64,000 nucleotides of DNA, from assembly GCF_000321225.1 (NCBI RefSeq), contig NW_004452171.1, forward strand, positions 168,837 to 232,836. Direction: 5' to 3'. Position 1 is the first letter of the stretch. Each line of letters opens with the position of its first letter. The stretch is from Odobenus rosmarus divergens. Taxonomy: Eukaryota; Chordata; Mammalia; Carnivora; Odobenidae. Of this stretch, positions 22,136-33,417 are shown in pieces. Below the pieces are notes generated by a model that worked only from the letters and a program-made list of their open reading frames with translations, was not told where the DNA came from and searched no databases. A program made the position numbers and the translations under genes.

Positions 22136-25100
22136 TATATACTTTTGGGAATGTTGGAGATGCTGCCTTACCCTTCTGACGGCCCTTAACTGACAGCGAA
22201 GGTTCGATTTGCAAGGTAATTATTCACCTGACACTCCCTGGAAACTTGAGCTCATTATTAGAGTCATCATGGACATCTAGATTCCAAAAGTGCGTCCCCC
22301 AGATGAGTCGATCTTGTGATACAAAGTCCCAGAATCAAAGTTAAATCACTAACCGACTGCATTTCATCGTTGTATTTGAATCTACACAATTTATTTAATT
22401 GCTTGGTTAAATGCTAACTCCTATTTGCTACTTGATTCCGTCTGAATTATTTTGTTAGCCTTCTTGACCTCTGGCCCATGCTCTTGTCGATACTGAACCA
22501 TTGAAACTTGCCTATATTCCTTGTCTTTTTCTGGTTTTATGAGTCTTACTAATGACATTTGTTTAAGAGTCTCCTAAATCACCACCATGTTTTATTTCTT
22601 TAAAAAATATGGTCAGAAGAGACTGCTTTCAAAATGGGACTTACAGGAAAATCTCCATAGGAGATACGCTATAAATGAATGATTAGCAAGTGAACCCCAA
22701 AGCAACAGAATCCGGTGTTCAGCTTTCAGCTACTTAAATTCCTTTTAACCTAAATTGCTTGTATGGAAAGTGATGTTGTATCCAACCCCAAAACCACCAA
22801 ACCACAGGTGTTTAAGTAAGTCATGAACTTCTATTATTTTTCTATTCAAATAGATTCTTTGGGGTACTAGGAAAATACTAGGAAAAACATATAGCATGTC
22901 ACCAATATTTAGGTGGGTCATTTTAGCATTGGCAGCTCTTCTTCTACATAAATCAATTTAAATTCTTGCTGGGAATGTACATGCTAAATGTTCTTCATCA
23001 CAGAAACCTTGAATCATTCATGCATGCTAAACACATGCTCATCTTTCTCTGGCCTTCCCACCTGGGCACCCATCCGAGCTATTCTAATTCTGTGATCGTG
23101 TAGCCAGGACCTTTTCGTGATTGTTCTGTTTCTTGCTCACCCCAGCACACTTCTTCCAGTCCACAGAAGGGTTTTCTTATTCCACCACTTTCTCCTTTAG
23201 AGCCATCAGACCTGATCAGTGTTGAGTTCAAACTGACAGACTCCTGAGACATGATGGGCTTCAGCCAGCGCCAAGTTTATGTCGTTTTAAGAAGGTAGAG
23301 ATAAGCCGCAATGGAGCACGCACAGGGAAAGCAAAACAGTGACTGTGTGGCTCCCAGGCACCATTTCCATTGTCTCAGCCCTCCTACACTGAGGATAGGT
23401 GTGACTGGAGGGGCCATACTGGGGGACGGCGATCTCTTCTGTTCAGGGAAGCCGTACGCTCTAGGCCCCTTCAACTTTCAATTACTTTTCAGTCCTGCAG
23501 CTCCCTCAGGCTCAGGGGTACCTAGCTCGTCCCATTCTCTGTGCAGCTGCATGTCATCAATATCTGCCACTTGTTACTTGATAAACAGCCTTGACAAGGA
23601 ACAAGAAGAGCCTCATCTGGAGCATAGTAATTGTAGCTCCTTAATCTTGGAAACTTGAGTCAATGTGGCAAGGAGGATTTAATCAAAGGTCAAATTCTCA
23701 GGAATCTACTGATTAATCCTTTTCTTCCAGAAACATCCCTCAGGGGACTCTTTATCCCAATTCCTAAAAATTGATACAATTTGTAGATGAATCTGTCTTC
23801 TGTTCTATCTCTCCTTGTTATGGTTTTCCCTTTAATCTCCTCAAGTATTCTTGTTTCCATATTTGCCTCCAAATTTTGTTTGTCCACTTGTTTGTTTTTT
23901 AATCTCTTCAATTTCTTCTCTTCGATCCTCGTTTTTAAGAACCACAGGTACATGGATTTTTACAAAGGAGCCTCAAGAAGGAGTTTATACATCCTCTCTG
24001 TTTTTACTCCCCCTATCTTTTCACCTCATACGGGAATTTGGATGACCACTCATAGGTGATATTTGGATGACCACTCATAGGTGTCCATACATGAGTCCCT
24101 TCAAAGTTAGGTCATGTGACCCTTTGATACTTACAGGGGTGTTTCTCTCACTTTTGGGGCAGGTCAAACCTTGTGCTGCTTCCTGAAGGCTGTGGTCCCA
24201 AGATAACTGACATTTACCTTGCTTATTTTCCCCTGTTAAGCAAAGGGAAAGAGTAATTACTCTCAATGTAAGATGAAGCTCAAAGCAGAAGTTTACAAAC
24301 ACAGGGCAAGTAGGGTGAATGGTGTCCTCTAGACTCTCACCATTCCATGAGATGTCTATTTCCAATGAATGCATCTAGATTCATCAAGGGTTGTTCTGTT
24401 GAGTGAGGTCACTAAATCCCTGCCTCCTTTCATGTGTCTAGAGGATTTGGGAAGGAACAAGGACCATCTGATGGATTTGGAAGATCTCAAGTTTAAGTTT
24501 TCAGATGTGCTAGAATGAGAAACATGATATGCTCGGATGCCAAATGTGGATGAATTTGTATATTAGCAGCCTTGCAGCCTTCCTGGGTGAGCTAGCTCAT
24601 CAACTGGGCCACATATAGGAGGGCCATTCAGGTCAACACCCTAAGGTGCTCATCGTGGAAAATGGGCTACACTCTCCAGGCATCCCACCACCATCATTAA
24701 GACCCACAATCCTGGTCCCTGGTAAGTGCTGCCTTCTACATATCCTGGCAGCCAAATTGAATATAATTTAATCTGTATGATCTGTGAGGAGGAAGTGGCG
24801 AAACCCACAACTGCTCTCCAGAAACTCTATTAATTGTCGAACAATTTAATACTTTAATGGTTGCATTTTCAGAATGATACAAATTAGTGGCAAAATATTT
24901 TTGCAGGTAAGGAAGATTTGGTCCTGGATCAGATTGTATCTCATGGTAAGGTGGAAATTTGAAATGTAATTATAGCAACGGCAACCCAGAATTGTTACTT
25001 GCCATTGAAAATTAAGTATTTATGTCCCAATTAACTAATATTCCATGAAACACTGGAACAGACTTTGCTAATGTTTCCTGTTTCCCTGTTCCCTTCCAAC

Positions 25101-25185
25101 TCATGTGTTCAGTAAGTTCTGCTTATGCATATTAAAATAGCAAACGTAGTAAGTTTGCCATAAGACTTATTGGTCTGATTCCTTT
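22136..25185. other. 3 kb noncoding stretch
   Basis: No recognised gene. Contains a short tandem duplication at 24036-24083. ORFs at 23277-23658 and 23690-24059 occur on both strands and look like chance. The region around 23240-23650 is comparatively GC-rich. Confidence 0.4.
24036..24083. repeat. 23-bp tandem duplication (period 25)
   Basis: The segment beginning 'atttggatgaccactcat' occurs at 24036-24058 and again, identically, at 24061-24083. Confidence 0.9.
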
Positions 25186-25203
25186 CCTATTCAGCCCATT
25201 TTA

Positions 25204-25410
25204 TTTTATTTTTTTTTAAAGATTTACTTATTTATTTGAGAGAGACAGCGAGGACAAGCAGGGGCAGAGGGATAGAAATCTTCAGGCAGAACCCCATCCC
25301 ACCCCACCAAGTGGGATCCCCATGCAGGGTTCGATCGCAGGACCCTGAGATCATGACCTGAGCAGAAATCAAGAGTCGACTGTTCAACCAACTGAGCCAC
25401 CCAGGCGCCC
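25204..25410 (-). mobile_element. Carnivore SINEC
   Basis: Antisense SINE with head 'ggcgcctgggtggctcag' at right and A-rich tail at left. The TSD 'cctattcagcccatttta' (25186-25203) and 'cctattcagcacatttta' (25411-25428) differs at one base. The body has a divergent 'cccatcccaccccaccaag' stretch. Confidence 0.96.
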
Positions 25411-25479
25411 CCTATTCAGCACATTTTAAAGTTTCCAAGTTGCTTCTACCTACATTATATTTTTGTGTCTTCCCAACTT

Positions 25480-25630
25480 CCCTAAGAGCCAAAGCAAGGT
25501 AACCACTGTTTCCACTGTGCAAGTGAGAAAAGTAATATCCTGGAGGGACAGACTTAGGAGCCCAAACTAAACAGTTACAAGTGCCAGGACCAAGACGCCG
25601 TCCAGATCTGCACATGCTCTCTCTGGTAGA
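25480..25630 (-). mobile_element. MIR SINE relic
   Basis: 'actgtgcaagtgagaaaagt', 'cagttacaagtgccaggacc' and 'gccgtccagatctgc' follow the reverse complement of MIR (normally ATTTTACAGATGAGGAAACT...GTAAGTGGCAGAGC). Confidence 0.5.
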
Positions 25631-26282
25631 GCGTTCGAACAGAGCACAGCTTCCTCCTGAAAAGAAAACGAGGAAAGACAAATGACCGGAATTTCCAATT
25701 TCTAAAGAGAAACACCAGTGATTAGAAGAATTCCAGCAAATATGAGGGATGGCCAAGAGACCCAGACCTGGTCTCAGAAACAGGAAAAAGAGAAAGGAAG
25801 TTCTGCAGGGCAGTAAGGTTTACTCTGTGCTGTAGTCAAGTTTTGCCATTGTTTAATTGTTTTAGTCAAAACCATTCATCTTCCATGGGCATCAAATAAG
25901 CTGGGTGGTAAAATGAGGGATGTGTGATTCATGGGTACCCAGGGAGCGACGTTATGAGGTGAAGCGGGGAGAGCTGGGGAATTCAGGCTTGGGAGACTTG
26001 CTGCCTCGATCTTAGCACCGGACTCAGGGGAACATATTGTTTTTTGTACAAAGTGAAAAAGAGGAACACAGGTTTTCCCCTAAACAGTGCTGGGCACGAG
26101 GGAGTCCACGTAAGAAAACTGATCCCGCTTTTACCCCAAGACCCATATTGGTTTCAAAGCTAGATATTTTTCTTCTCCTCCCAGGATAACAGATAATGTA
26201 GGGATAGTGAATGATCAATATCTGCTTCTAGAAGCCTAAATTCACAGCCGCTGCTGGAATAACCAGCTACAAGAGGGGTTAG

Positions 26283-26322
<40 letters not shown>

Positions 26323-26736
26323 AAATTTCTTTCACTTTATCCCCCATGTCATACACATAAACACTTCTATATGTTATTATAATGACTGCAAAGCTCTAAG
26401 TTCTAACTCATGCAGACTTCTCTGAAGGCTGAAAAATGACCTGCATTATTGTTAAGAAAACTGAAATGAAAAATCTTCTAATTTCTTTCCTTATCGGGAA
26501 TGGAGCAGATCAAATAAGTTACATGAACTATTCCACTGGCTGCCCCCCCCAACCTCTGCCAAGATTATAAAATGGTATTAGGTTTTCTTTGGGTACATAT
26601 TAACTGAGCCCCTTTCTCAGATCTCTTTGGGTCAGGGAAGTAATCTCCTGCTTTAGTGTGAACACCCAGACACAATACACAGAGGCTGGAGGAGGAAATA
26701 TGAAGTCTATTTTATTTCCTGACAGAGACTGAATTG
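25631..26736. other. Noncoding stretch with poly(A) run
   Basis: A 30-base A run at 26287-26316 follows 'ggggttagaagt'. No recognisable retroelement body precedes it. Nothing else recognised. Confidence 0.45.
26287..26316. repeat. Poly(A) run, 30 bases
   Basis: Uninterrupted A homopolymer. No AATAAA signal is seen in the last 50 bases upstream. Confidence 0.97.
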
Positions 26737-26755
26737 CCTGGAAAGGGCTGTTTTA

Positions 26756-26921
26756 TATTTATTTATTTAAATATTTTTTTAGAGAGCCGGGGAGGGGCAA
26801 CGGGAGAGGGAGAGACAGAATCTTAAGCAGGCTCTGTGCTCAGTGCAGAGCCTGACCCTGAGATCATGACATGAGTCAAAATCAAGTGTCCAACACTTAA
26901 CCATCTGAGCCACCCAGGCAC
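26756..26921 (-). mobile_element. Carnivore SINEC with internal deletion
   Basis: Antisense SINE, shorter than its neighbours because the B-box-adjacent part is missing: 'gagcctgaccctgagatcat' joins segments normally separated by about 20 bases. Diverged TSD 'cctggaaagggctgtttta' (26737-26755) and a similar copy at 26922-26941. It should be unable to transcribe. Confidence 0.92.
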
Positions 26922-26941
26922 CCTGGAAAAGGCTATTTTTA

Positions 26942-28246
26942 AACCAGAGGAGACGAAGATATTGTTAAGTAGCAAGTTATAATACCCTTCCCATGATGAA
27001 AGTACAAATCCTGAATCTCATGCAGGACTTCATAGTGCAACACATCCTGTGGATATTTTCCTATCCGACAAGCTCCAAGAAACTTTCTGAAAAAGATGTT
27101 GGCAAAGTGGACAGGGATAAAAACTAGTCTTAAAAGGGGAAGGATGTTTGGAGACTAATTTGTAAAGTGTCAATAAAAATGTGAATTTATAAGTGAATTT
27201 TATGTGAATCCTAATCCTTTATTTCCCTATATAATTGTGGAAATTCTGGTAAAGATTATTTGGAAATGGAAATGTTGGAAAAAAATATTGGGTTGGAATA
27301 GAAAGTAATTTATTACAAGCTTCCACCCAACCAAAACACTGAAGTATCTGAAACCTTAAGCCTTGTTCAATTATTCTTATTATGTTTTTTATTCCACTCA
27401 TAACGATGGAAATGGATGAAATTTCTTAAATTAGGATTCACTGGTTAGATAGATCACTTATGCAAGTTTTTTTTTTCAGTTGAATGAGATAAAATCCTCT
27501 TATAGCCACTGCCTGTTAAATCTTTACTACTTATTCCAATTTTGAGACTGCCATTGACATCAGTAGAAATCCTTGATATGAAATAAAAATACTAAAACAA
27601 CAATAAGTATAAAGGACTCTGTGTGTTCGTGTTTATAGTAGGTTACAGATGTACGTACAGAGCTCTCTGCAAATTGGTCTACTTAAAATGTGTGCTCTCC
27701 CTTGTATAAATAGAGTTTACTTATAAGATGAATTAAGTATGATTAAGAAAAGAAACTTGCAGTAGCTATAAGTACTTCTAGTTTTCCTTATTTTCTTTCC
27801 CAAAGTATCTTCTCTACCCATGGAAACATTTTGCTCATGAAACTGCACTCAAATATTTATATTAGGGTGGCCAAGGACTTCCACCTAATGATACAATGAA
27901 GTGTTTATACTGACAAATCTAAAATCAAGTGAGATGTTAGAATGTGGCTCAGTCATTAACATATGATTTTTAGAGGAGAAATAACCTAAAAAGAACTTGA
28001 AATAGTGCACGATTTGCTTCTGTTAGGATGTGACAGAACCAACCGTTTTAGAGATAAATTATCTTTTCGTGAAGTTGGTTAACTGGAAGGGTAATAAAGG
28101 AGACATGTAGACTTTTAAACTGATGGGAACTTGACACTGGTGAAAAGAGAAAATTTTATTTATTGCTAAAAGGATATGAAGAATATCTCATAATGTCAAA
28201 TGTCAAAGTTTCCCATGGTTGTCTAAGATTTTTCTATAATCTTAAT
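26942..28246. other. Unique noncoding stretch
   Basis: AT-rich, no recognised feature. Confidence 0.4.
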
Positions 28247-28260
28247 GAACTTAAGGTTTT

Positions 28261-28393
28261 GGTTTTTTTAAAAAAAAACTTTATTTATTTATTTATTTAT
28301 TTATGAGAGAGCGATCACAAAAGGAGAGGGAGAAGCAGACTCCGTGCTGAGCAGAGAGCCTGACGTGGGGCTTGATCCCAGGACCCTGAGACC
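28261..28393 (-). mobile_element. 5'-truncated carnivore SINEC with TSD
   Basis: Carries tail, CT-rich part and the region up to 'cttgatcccaggaccctgag' but lacks the whole tRNA head, including the A box. The TSD 'gaacttaaggtttt' (28247-28260) and 'ggacttaaggtttt' (28394-28407) brackets it exactly, so it was truncated on insertion, not deleted later. Confidence 0.93.
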
Positions 28394-28439
28394 GGACTTA
28401 AGGTTTTATTCTACGTTCTTTCTGATATTAAGTGAAGCC

Positions 28440-28600
28440 TCTTTCCCCATCTGTGTGATCTGGGGAGTACCTCAACCTCTCTGAACCTCAGGGGCCTTCA
28501 CTATATAAATGAAGATAGCACTCTCTACCTCGGGCTGATGAAATGGGGAGTGTATGCAACAAGTTCTGTGTGTTAGCATAAAGTACGCACACACTAATTA
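28440..28600 (+). mobile_element. MIR SINE relic
   Basis: 'ctcaacctctctgaacctca', then a 'tataaatgaagatagcactc' region and 'acctcgggctgatgaaatgg', matching the forward order of the MIR core. Confidence 0.7.
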
Positions 28601-29394
28601 ACAGGTCGTTTTTCTGGACGTTGGCATAACATGTATTTCCACATCTCTCTGAGGAGTAATCTGAAAATGTCAATAGACCCCCCTGGCAATAGATTCTCAC
28701 AATCATTTTGTCTCTGTAATCTGAACGTTTCCAGGAAAAGCACGTTTTTCTTTAAATAAAATGCCCAGGTAATTGTCTCCATTTCCTCTCGGTGAAATGT
28801 ACTTGATTTAAGCCAAAGTGAGGGTCTGTACACTCGAGTAAGGCTAACAAGAAAAGTTGGTAGCTAACCTGTTTCACATGTGGCAACCACAATTACATTT
28901 CATACTGGAGCTTGTTTGCTTTCTTTGCCTTCCCCAAATGGATTCTACAGTAGCTGGGAACTTGCAAAATTATTGCCAGTTATAACGAGAGGAAAAAAAT
29001 ATATTGAGTTTAACTTCATTACAGCGACAGCACTTGGATCAACAGGGCCTGGCATGAAATGGGAAAGTTGCTGAAATCTGTCAAGTGATGTCACTGTTTA
29101 CAGTAGGTGGTGGCTAGTGTTGCCACTCCTGATTGCAGATCCCTGACTCTTCTTAGTGATCCTGAGGCTCTGGTCTCGACAGGCTGTCAGCTTGGAAGAG
29201 ACTGAGAGCCTAGCAGGCGTGCGCCCCGGGCAGGATGAATCTAACAGACCTAGGTCGGAGCTGGGGGATTGGCGGGGAGACATAGGCAGGTACGAGCGTC
29301 TAGGCAGACGGGCCAGATCCAGGGCCAAACAGATTAATAAGGGAGCACTGGTGAGCAGAAGTGAACACTGATTCTGGTTCAGAAACTTTGATTT
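28601..29394. other. Unique noncoding stretch
   Basis: 29150-29340 is relatively GC-rich with several CpGs ('ggcgtgcgccccgg'). It has open frames on both strands but no recognised protein. Confidence 0.4.
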
Positions 29395-29470
29395 ATTCAT
29401 GTCTTTATTCCTCGAGCATTTATTGAGTGCCCAATATCCGTAAAGCACGGAGCTGGATATTGACATAGAC
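29395..29470 (-). mobile_element. L2 3'-end relic
   Basis: 'attcctcgagcatttattga' and 'gtgcccaatat' resemble the reverse complement of the L2 terminus. Confidence 0.5.
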
Positions 29471-29484
29471 CAGACCTGTGTACC

Positions 29485-29700
29485 TCAGCCTCAGCCATTA
29501 CTGACATTTTGAGCCAGATAATTCTTGGTTTGGGGGCAGGAGGGTTCCTCGACACTGTAGGATGCTCAGCAGCCTCCCTGGTTGAACACGGATTGAATGT
29601 CAGTAGCAACCCTTCTCCCCAGCTGTGTCATCCAAAAATGTCTCTGGACACTATTAAATGTCCCCAGGGTGGGCAAAATCTTCCCCACTGAAGATCTTAG
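29485..29700 (-). mobile_element. MER5A hAT-Charlie transposon relic
   Basis: 'ttactgacattttgagccag', 'ataattcttggtttgggggc', 'actgtaggatgctcagcagc', 'tccaaaaatgtctctggaca' and 'tgtccccagggtgggcaaaa' reproduce the reverse complement of MER5A over nearly its whole length (about 190 bases). No coding capacity. Confidence 0.88.
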
Positions 29701-30230
29701 ACTAGAGGGATAGAAAAATACGATCCCTGTACCAGAGTCTTCACATTCTGGAAGAACATTACCTCGGGGCTGTTGAACACTGGGGCTTGTGTGTGATTCT
29801 GGGATTTTTTATATCTAGAAAGTTGTCTGATAAAATCAGGACAATCCTTTTACTCTGGGTAAATTTAGGGTAGTCGCTCCCCAAATTTTACCAGATAAGG
29901 AGGTATAACATTTAGAGATTCTCCTTCTCTCACGCTAACCTTGCACGGGGAGATTTCTGATTTTTCGGCTCTCAGTATATTGTCCGAATGTTAAGAGGAA
30001 AGTACCATGCTTGAAATAATCAGGGAGCATGGAATGCTGAACTTTTCGATGTTGACTATATTTGAAGCAGGCTTCCAGAACAGTGCGAAATCCACTTACG
30101 TAACTGGAAATGAACAGTGTAGGAAAAGAACCGGATTCAAGAAGAGCCTTGTGATCGCATTCACGGTGGTAGGGTGCACAGACTAGAGAGAGAGACACGT
30201 GTGAGAGAACAAGGAGAAATCACTTTAGAA
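29701..30230. other. Unique noncoding stretch
   Basis: No feature recognised. Confidence 0.4.
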
Positions 30231-30243
30231 AGAAAAGCTCTTC

Positions 30244-30454
30244 GGGGAGCCTGGGTGGCTCAGTCGTTAAGCGTCTCCCTTCGGCTCAGGTCATGGTCTC
30301 AGGGTCCTGGGATCGAGCCCCACATGGGGCTTCCTGCTCAGCAGGAGGCCTGGTTCTCCCTCTCCCACTCCCCCTGCTTGTGTTCCTGCTCTCACTGTCT
30401 CTCTCTGTCAAATAAATAAATAAAATCTTAAAAAAAAAAAACGGGGAGGGGGGA
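30244..30454 (+). mobile_element. Carnivore SINEC (subfamily copy 1)
   Basis: Head 'gagcctgggtggctcagtcg', B box 'gggatcgagcccc', A tail of about 12, then 'cggggaggggggaag'. TSD 'agaaaagctcttc' (30231-30243) and 'agagaagctcttc' (30455-30467). Shares the variant 'cagcaggaggcctggttctc' with the next SINE, where other copies here read '...aagcctgcttctc' or '...gagcctgcttctc'. Confidence 0.96.
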
Positions 30455-30624
30455 AGAGAAGCTCTTCTGCGAAGCCCAAGAAATTGAGCATGTAAGTTAA
30501 TCAAAACACCTCCGCAGCACTTTGTTCATGTGACCTTGACTCAGAAGATCCCTGAAGGAAACTCTTCGTTCAGGACATGGACTGCAGGAACCAAAGCTCA
30601 GGCATGATTTAAATCTCTGACATA

Positions 30625-30827
30625 GGGGTGCCTGGATGGCTCAGTCGTTAAGCGTCTGCCTTCGGCTCAGGTTATGATCCCAGGGTCCTGGGATCGAGCC
30701 CCGAATCGGGCTTCCTGCTCAGCAGGAGGCCTGGTTCTCCCTCTCCCACTCCCCCTGCTTGTGTTCCCTCTCTCGCTGTCTCTCTCTTAGTCAAATAAAT
30801 AAATAAAATCTTTAAAAATAAATAAAT
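30625..30827 (+). mobile_element. Carnivore SINEC (subfamily copy 2)
   Basis: Same orientation and same 'cagcaggaggcctggttctc' variant as the copy about 170 bp upstream. Its own TSD 'aaatctctgaca' (30611-30622 and 30828-30839) shows a separate insertion. Tail is (AAATA)n with A4 in between. Confidence 0.96.
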
Positions 30828-30839
30828 AAATCTCTGACA

Positions 30840-33204
30840 CAGTCTGCAAGCAGTTTAGTCAAAACCCATGATCTCAAGGCTCAGAGCTCTGATGTCACTT
30901 TCATCCTGAAACTGACTCGGCCAGGCCCCCAGGTCAAGGCTAACAGTATCAGACATTTGAAGTAAACACATTTTGCAGGCTGTTTGTTGCAGTGAGAAGG
31001 ACTGCGAACCTCTGAGGAGACAGTCCGTGTGCTGGGATTAGGGGAGCAGAACGCCCCATGATGATTAATGAGAACGTGGAATCACCATGCCCCAACTCCC
31101 AGGATGGTGGCCGTTGAAAGAATTCAGTATGAAAAGCTGTAAAACAGAACATTAAAGTAAGCCCTGGGCTCAAATATCCCTCTGGGAGGCAGGGAGGGGG
31201 CCGGCGGTAGGGTGGGTTAATTTGTTTTTATTTGCAGGTTTCATTCCAAAAGGTGATGTTTGCTGTTAGCTCCAGAACTAACTGGTGCAGGGGAGGAGAT
31301 ATGCCCCATGAAGCAGCGGTGGACTTCCCAGGCAGAACCCCGAGGAGATGTTTTGTCAGAGTTCCAGACCTTGGTAAACAGCTCCCTGGATTCCCTGAGG
31401 TGGTTGTTATTAAAAGTGGGTTGAAGGCCGATGAAAGCTCCCTGGTCAGTAGCCTCTGAAAACTGTAGTTTAACAGCAGGGAAGATACAGCAAGGACATC
31501 CTCCAGTGCAAAGATAACCCCCACCCCCTTCCTTCCAGGCCCTGCCTCCAGCCGAGCCAGAGTCTTTGGCAATGGACCTCAACTTTGATTTGCAGGATCC
31601 TAGGGGAAGAGAAAGTTATTCAAACTCCATGACACATTCATGCCAGACCCTTATTCCTATAAAAAGACCACTGCTTGCCAGTGACCCTTAAGGTGTCTAA
31701 TGAGGAGCAGGGAAATGGGGAGCAGGAGTTCTCCTACATGGAGAAGTAAGCAAAATGGGAGCTGAGAGGCCCCTGCAAGAGCGCACGTGGGTAACAGTGT
31801 TTCCAGCAAGACAAAGAGAGGTCCTTCCTCATCCTAAATGCTGACAACTTCCAAATGGGTTAAAATAATCCAACAGATCATTTCTTACATGATATCGTGA
31901 GCGGATTGTAGTCCTTCAGAAAAATTAATGGTGAACATCCTCTTTTCTCAAACACAGCTTACTATTTCAATGCCTTCCAAAAGTGGTTATAGAGTTACAC
32001 AATTAAAAAGGCTTTATCTGAATTTCTTTTGCTCTTTTCCAAACTGGAAACTTGAGTGTCAACATTTCCTGAATTTTAGAATATCTTCCCTTTAATGCTT
32101 TCTTTTTAAAGTGTCTTTTCTTCAGACTTAATGATCCGGGTCTTCCAATCTTATGGGCTGGGTAACTGCTCTGCTCCTATTAACTTGACTCCCAGTGTGA
32201 GACGTATTAGGACTGATTTCAAAAATCCTGACTCCTTATCTAGAAGGCTATGGTTGATATTATTTATATGAATTACTTACTATACACCTTATTAATTTAG
32301 TGAGTTATGATGGATCGCAACCACAGGAGAATTGTGGGGGACCTGCATTCTGGAAGTCCTCAACCTAGTAACGATCTATAACATATGTGACTGCTTATGC
32401 TTGGCTCCAACATGCTCACACACAGACACCCTGCTCCCCAACGCACGTACACACAAGCCCTGAGCTATCATTGTTGTTGTCCCCTTCTTCATACTCCCTG
32501 TGTCTTAATGAGACCAGGGCAATGCCTATCTAACCAGTGGATCAACGTGTGGCTTTCTGGTTTCAAGTGGAATAGGAGAAGTTGCATAAGATGTGATACC
32601 TGTAGAGAAAGAGACACTTGAGGAATTCAAGTTGAGAAGGCATCTTTGCGAGTGATGCCTGCTGAAGCAATTCCTAGGAACCGACTCCTTAAAAATATCA
32701 GCCAGTTCTCAAATATTTCTAGAAGGAGTCTGTTTTGTGTTTAATCGGACTTTTTTGGAAAACCTTGACTGTGATCCAACATGTAGATATAGATCTGAGT
32801 TAGCACAACTGTAAAAATACAGTGTCTTCTAGGAACGACACCCCAGATGCCCATGCTTTAGTGAGAATGAGTTAAATCGGTTCTCCCAACCGTCAGATGA
32901 AATCAACTGAACTTGGAAGATTCGTGTGAGTAGTGAGAGCCGGGGCATCTGTATGAAGGGTCTCAGTCGCTATAGAAGAGATGAGCGCAGGAAGAAGCAG
33001 GAATTGTCTCTTTTAATCCCCTTGAACACTCAGCTTTTCATACACCCCATCATTTTGGGGATTTAGTCTTTCAAGCACTGTCGGTGAGGTACTCAATTTC
33101 TTAAAGGCCATAGACGGGAAAGGAGACCAGATAAAACAGGAAAAGCACTGCTCAGCCAGGAGAGAATTTCACCTGCTGACTTAAGTGATCAACTACTGAG
33201 TCAA
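30840..33204. other. 2.4 kb noncoding stretch
   Basis: No recognised repeat or gene. 31228-31582 has three overlapping open frames of 75-114 codons in moderately GC-rich DNA without known domains. Confidence 0.4.
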
Positions 33205-33216
33205 GAAGATGGATTT

Positions 33217-33405
33217 TTTTTTTTAAGATTTTATCCATTTATTTGAGAGAGAGAGAGAGAGCCCCTGAGAGGGGGGAGGGTCAGAGGGAGAAGCAGACTC
33301 CCTGCTGAGCAGAGAGCCCGATGGGGGACTCGATCCCGGGACTCCAGGATCATGACCTGAGCTGAAGGCAGCCGCTCAACCAACTGAGCCACCCAGGGCA
33401 CCCAC
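33217..33405 (-). mobile_element. Carnivore SINEC
   Basis: Antisense SINE: poly(T) tail at left, 'gactcgatcccgggactcc' B-box region, head 'gtgccctgggtggctcag' at right. Perfect TSD 'gaagatggattt' (33205-33216 and 33406-33417). Confidence 0.96.
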
Positions 33406-33417
33406 GAAGATGGATTT

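Noticed and set aside
23690..23953. Lysine/glutamate-rich, coiled-coil-like minus-strand ORF
   Set aside because: It resembles the charged coiled coil of L1 ORF1 only in composition. No specific motif is visible and the opposite strand is open over the same span.
29150..29340. GC-rich, CpG-containing patch as a possible promoter or CpG island
   Set aside because: Too short and with too few CpGs. No transcription-start motif or neighbouring exon is visible.
31228..31582. Three overlapping ORFs on both strands, possible exon
   Set aside because: Openness on several frames reflects higher GC and few stop codons. No known protein similarity by eye.
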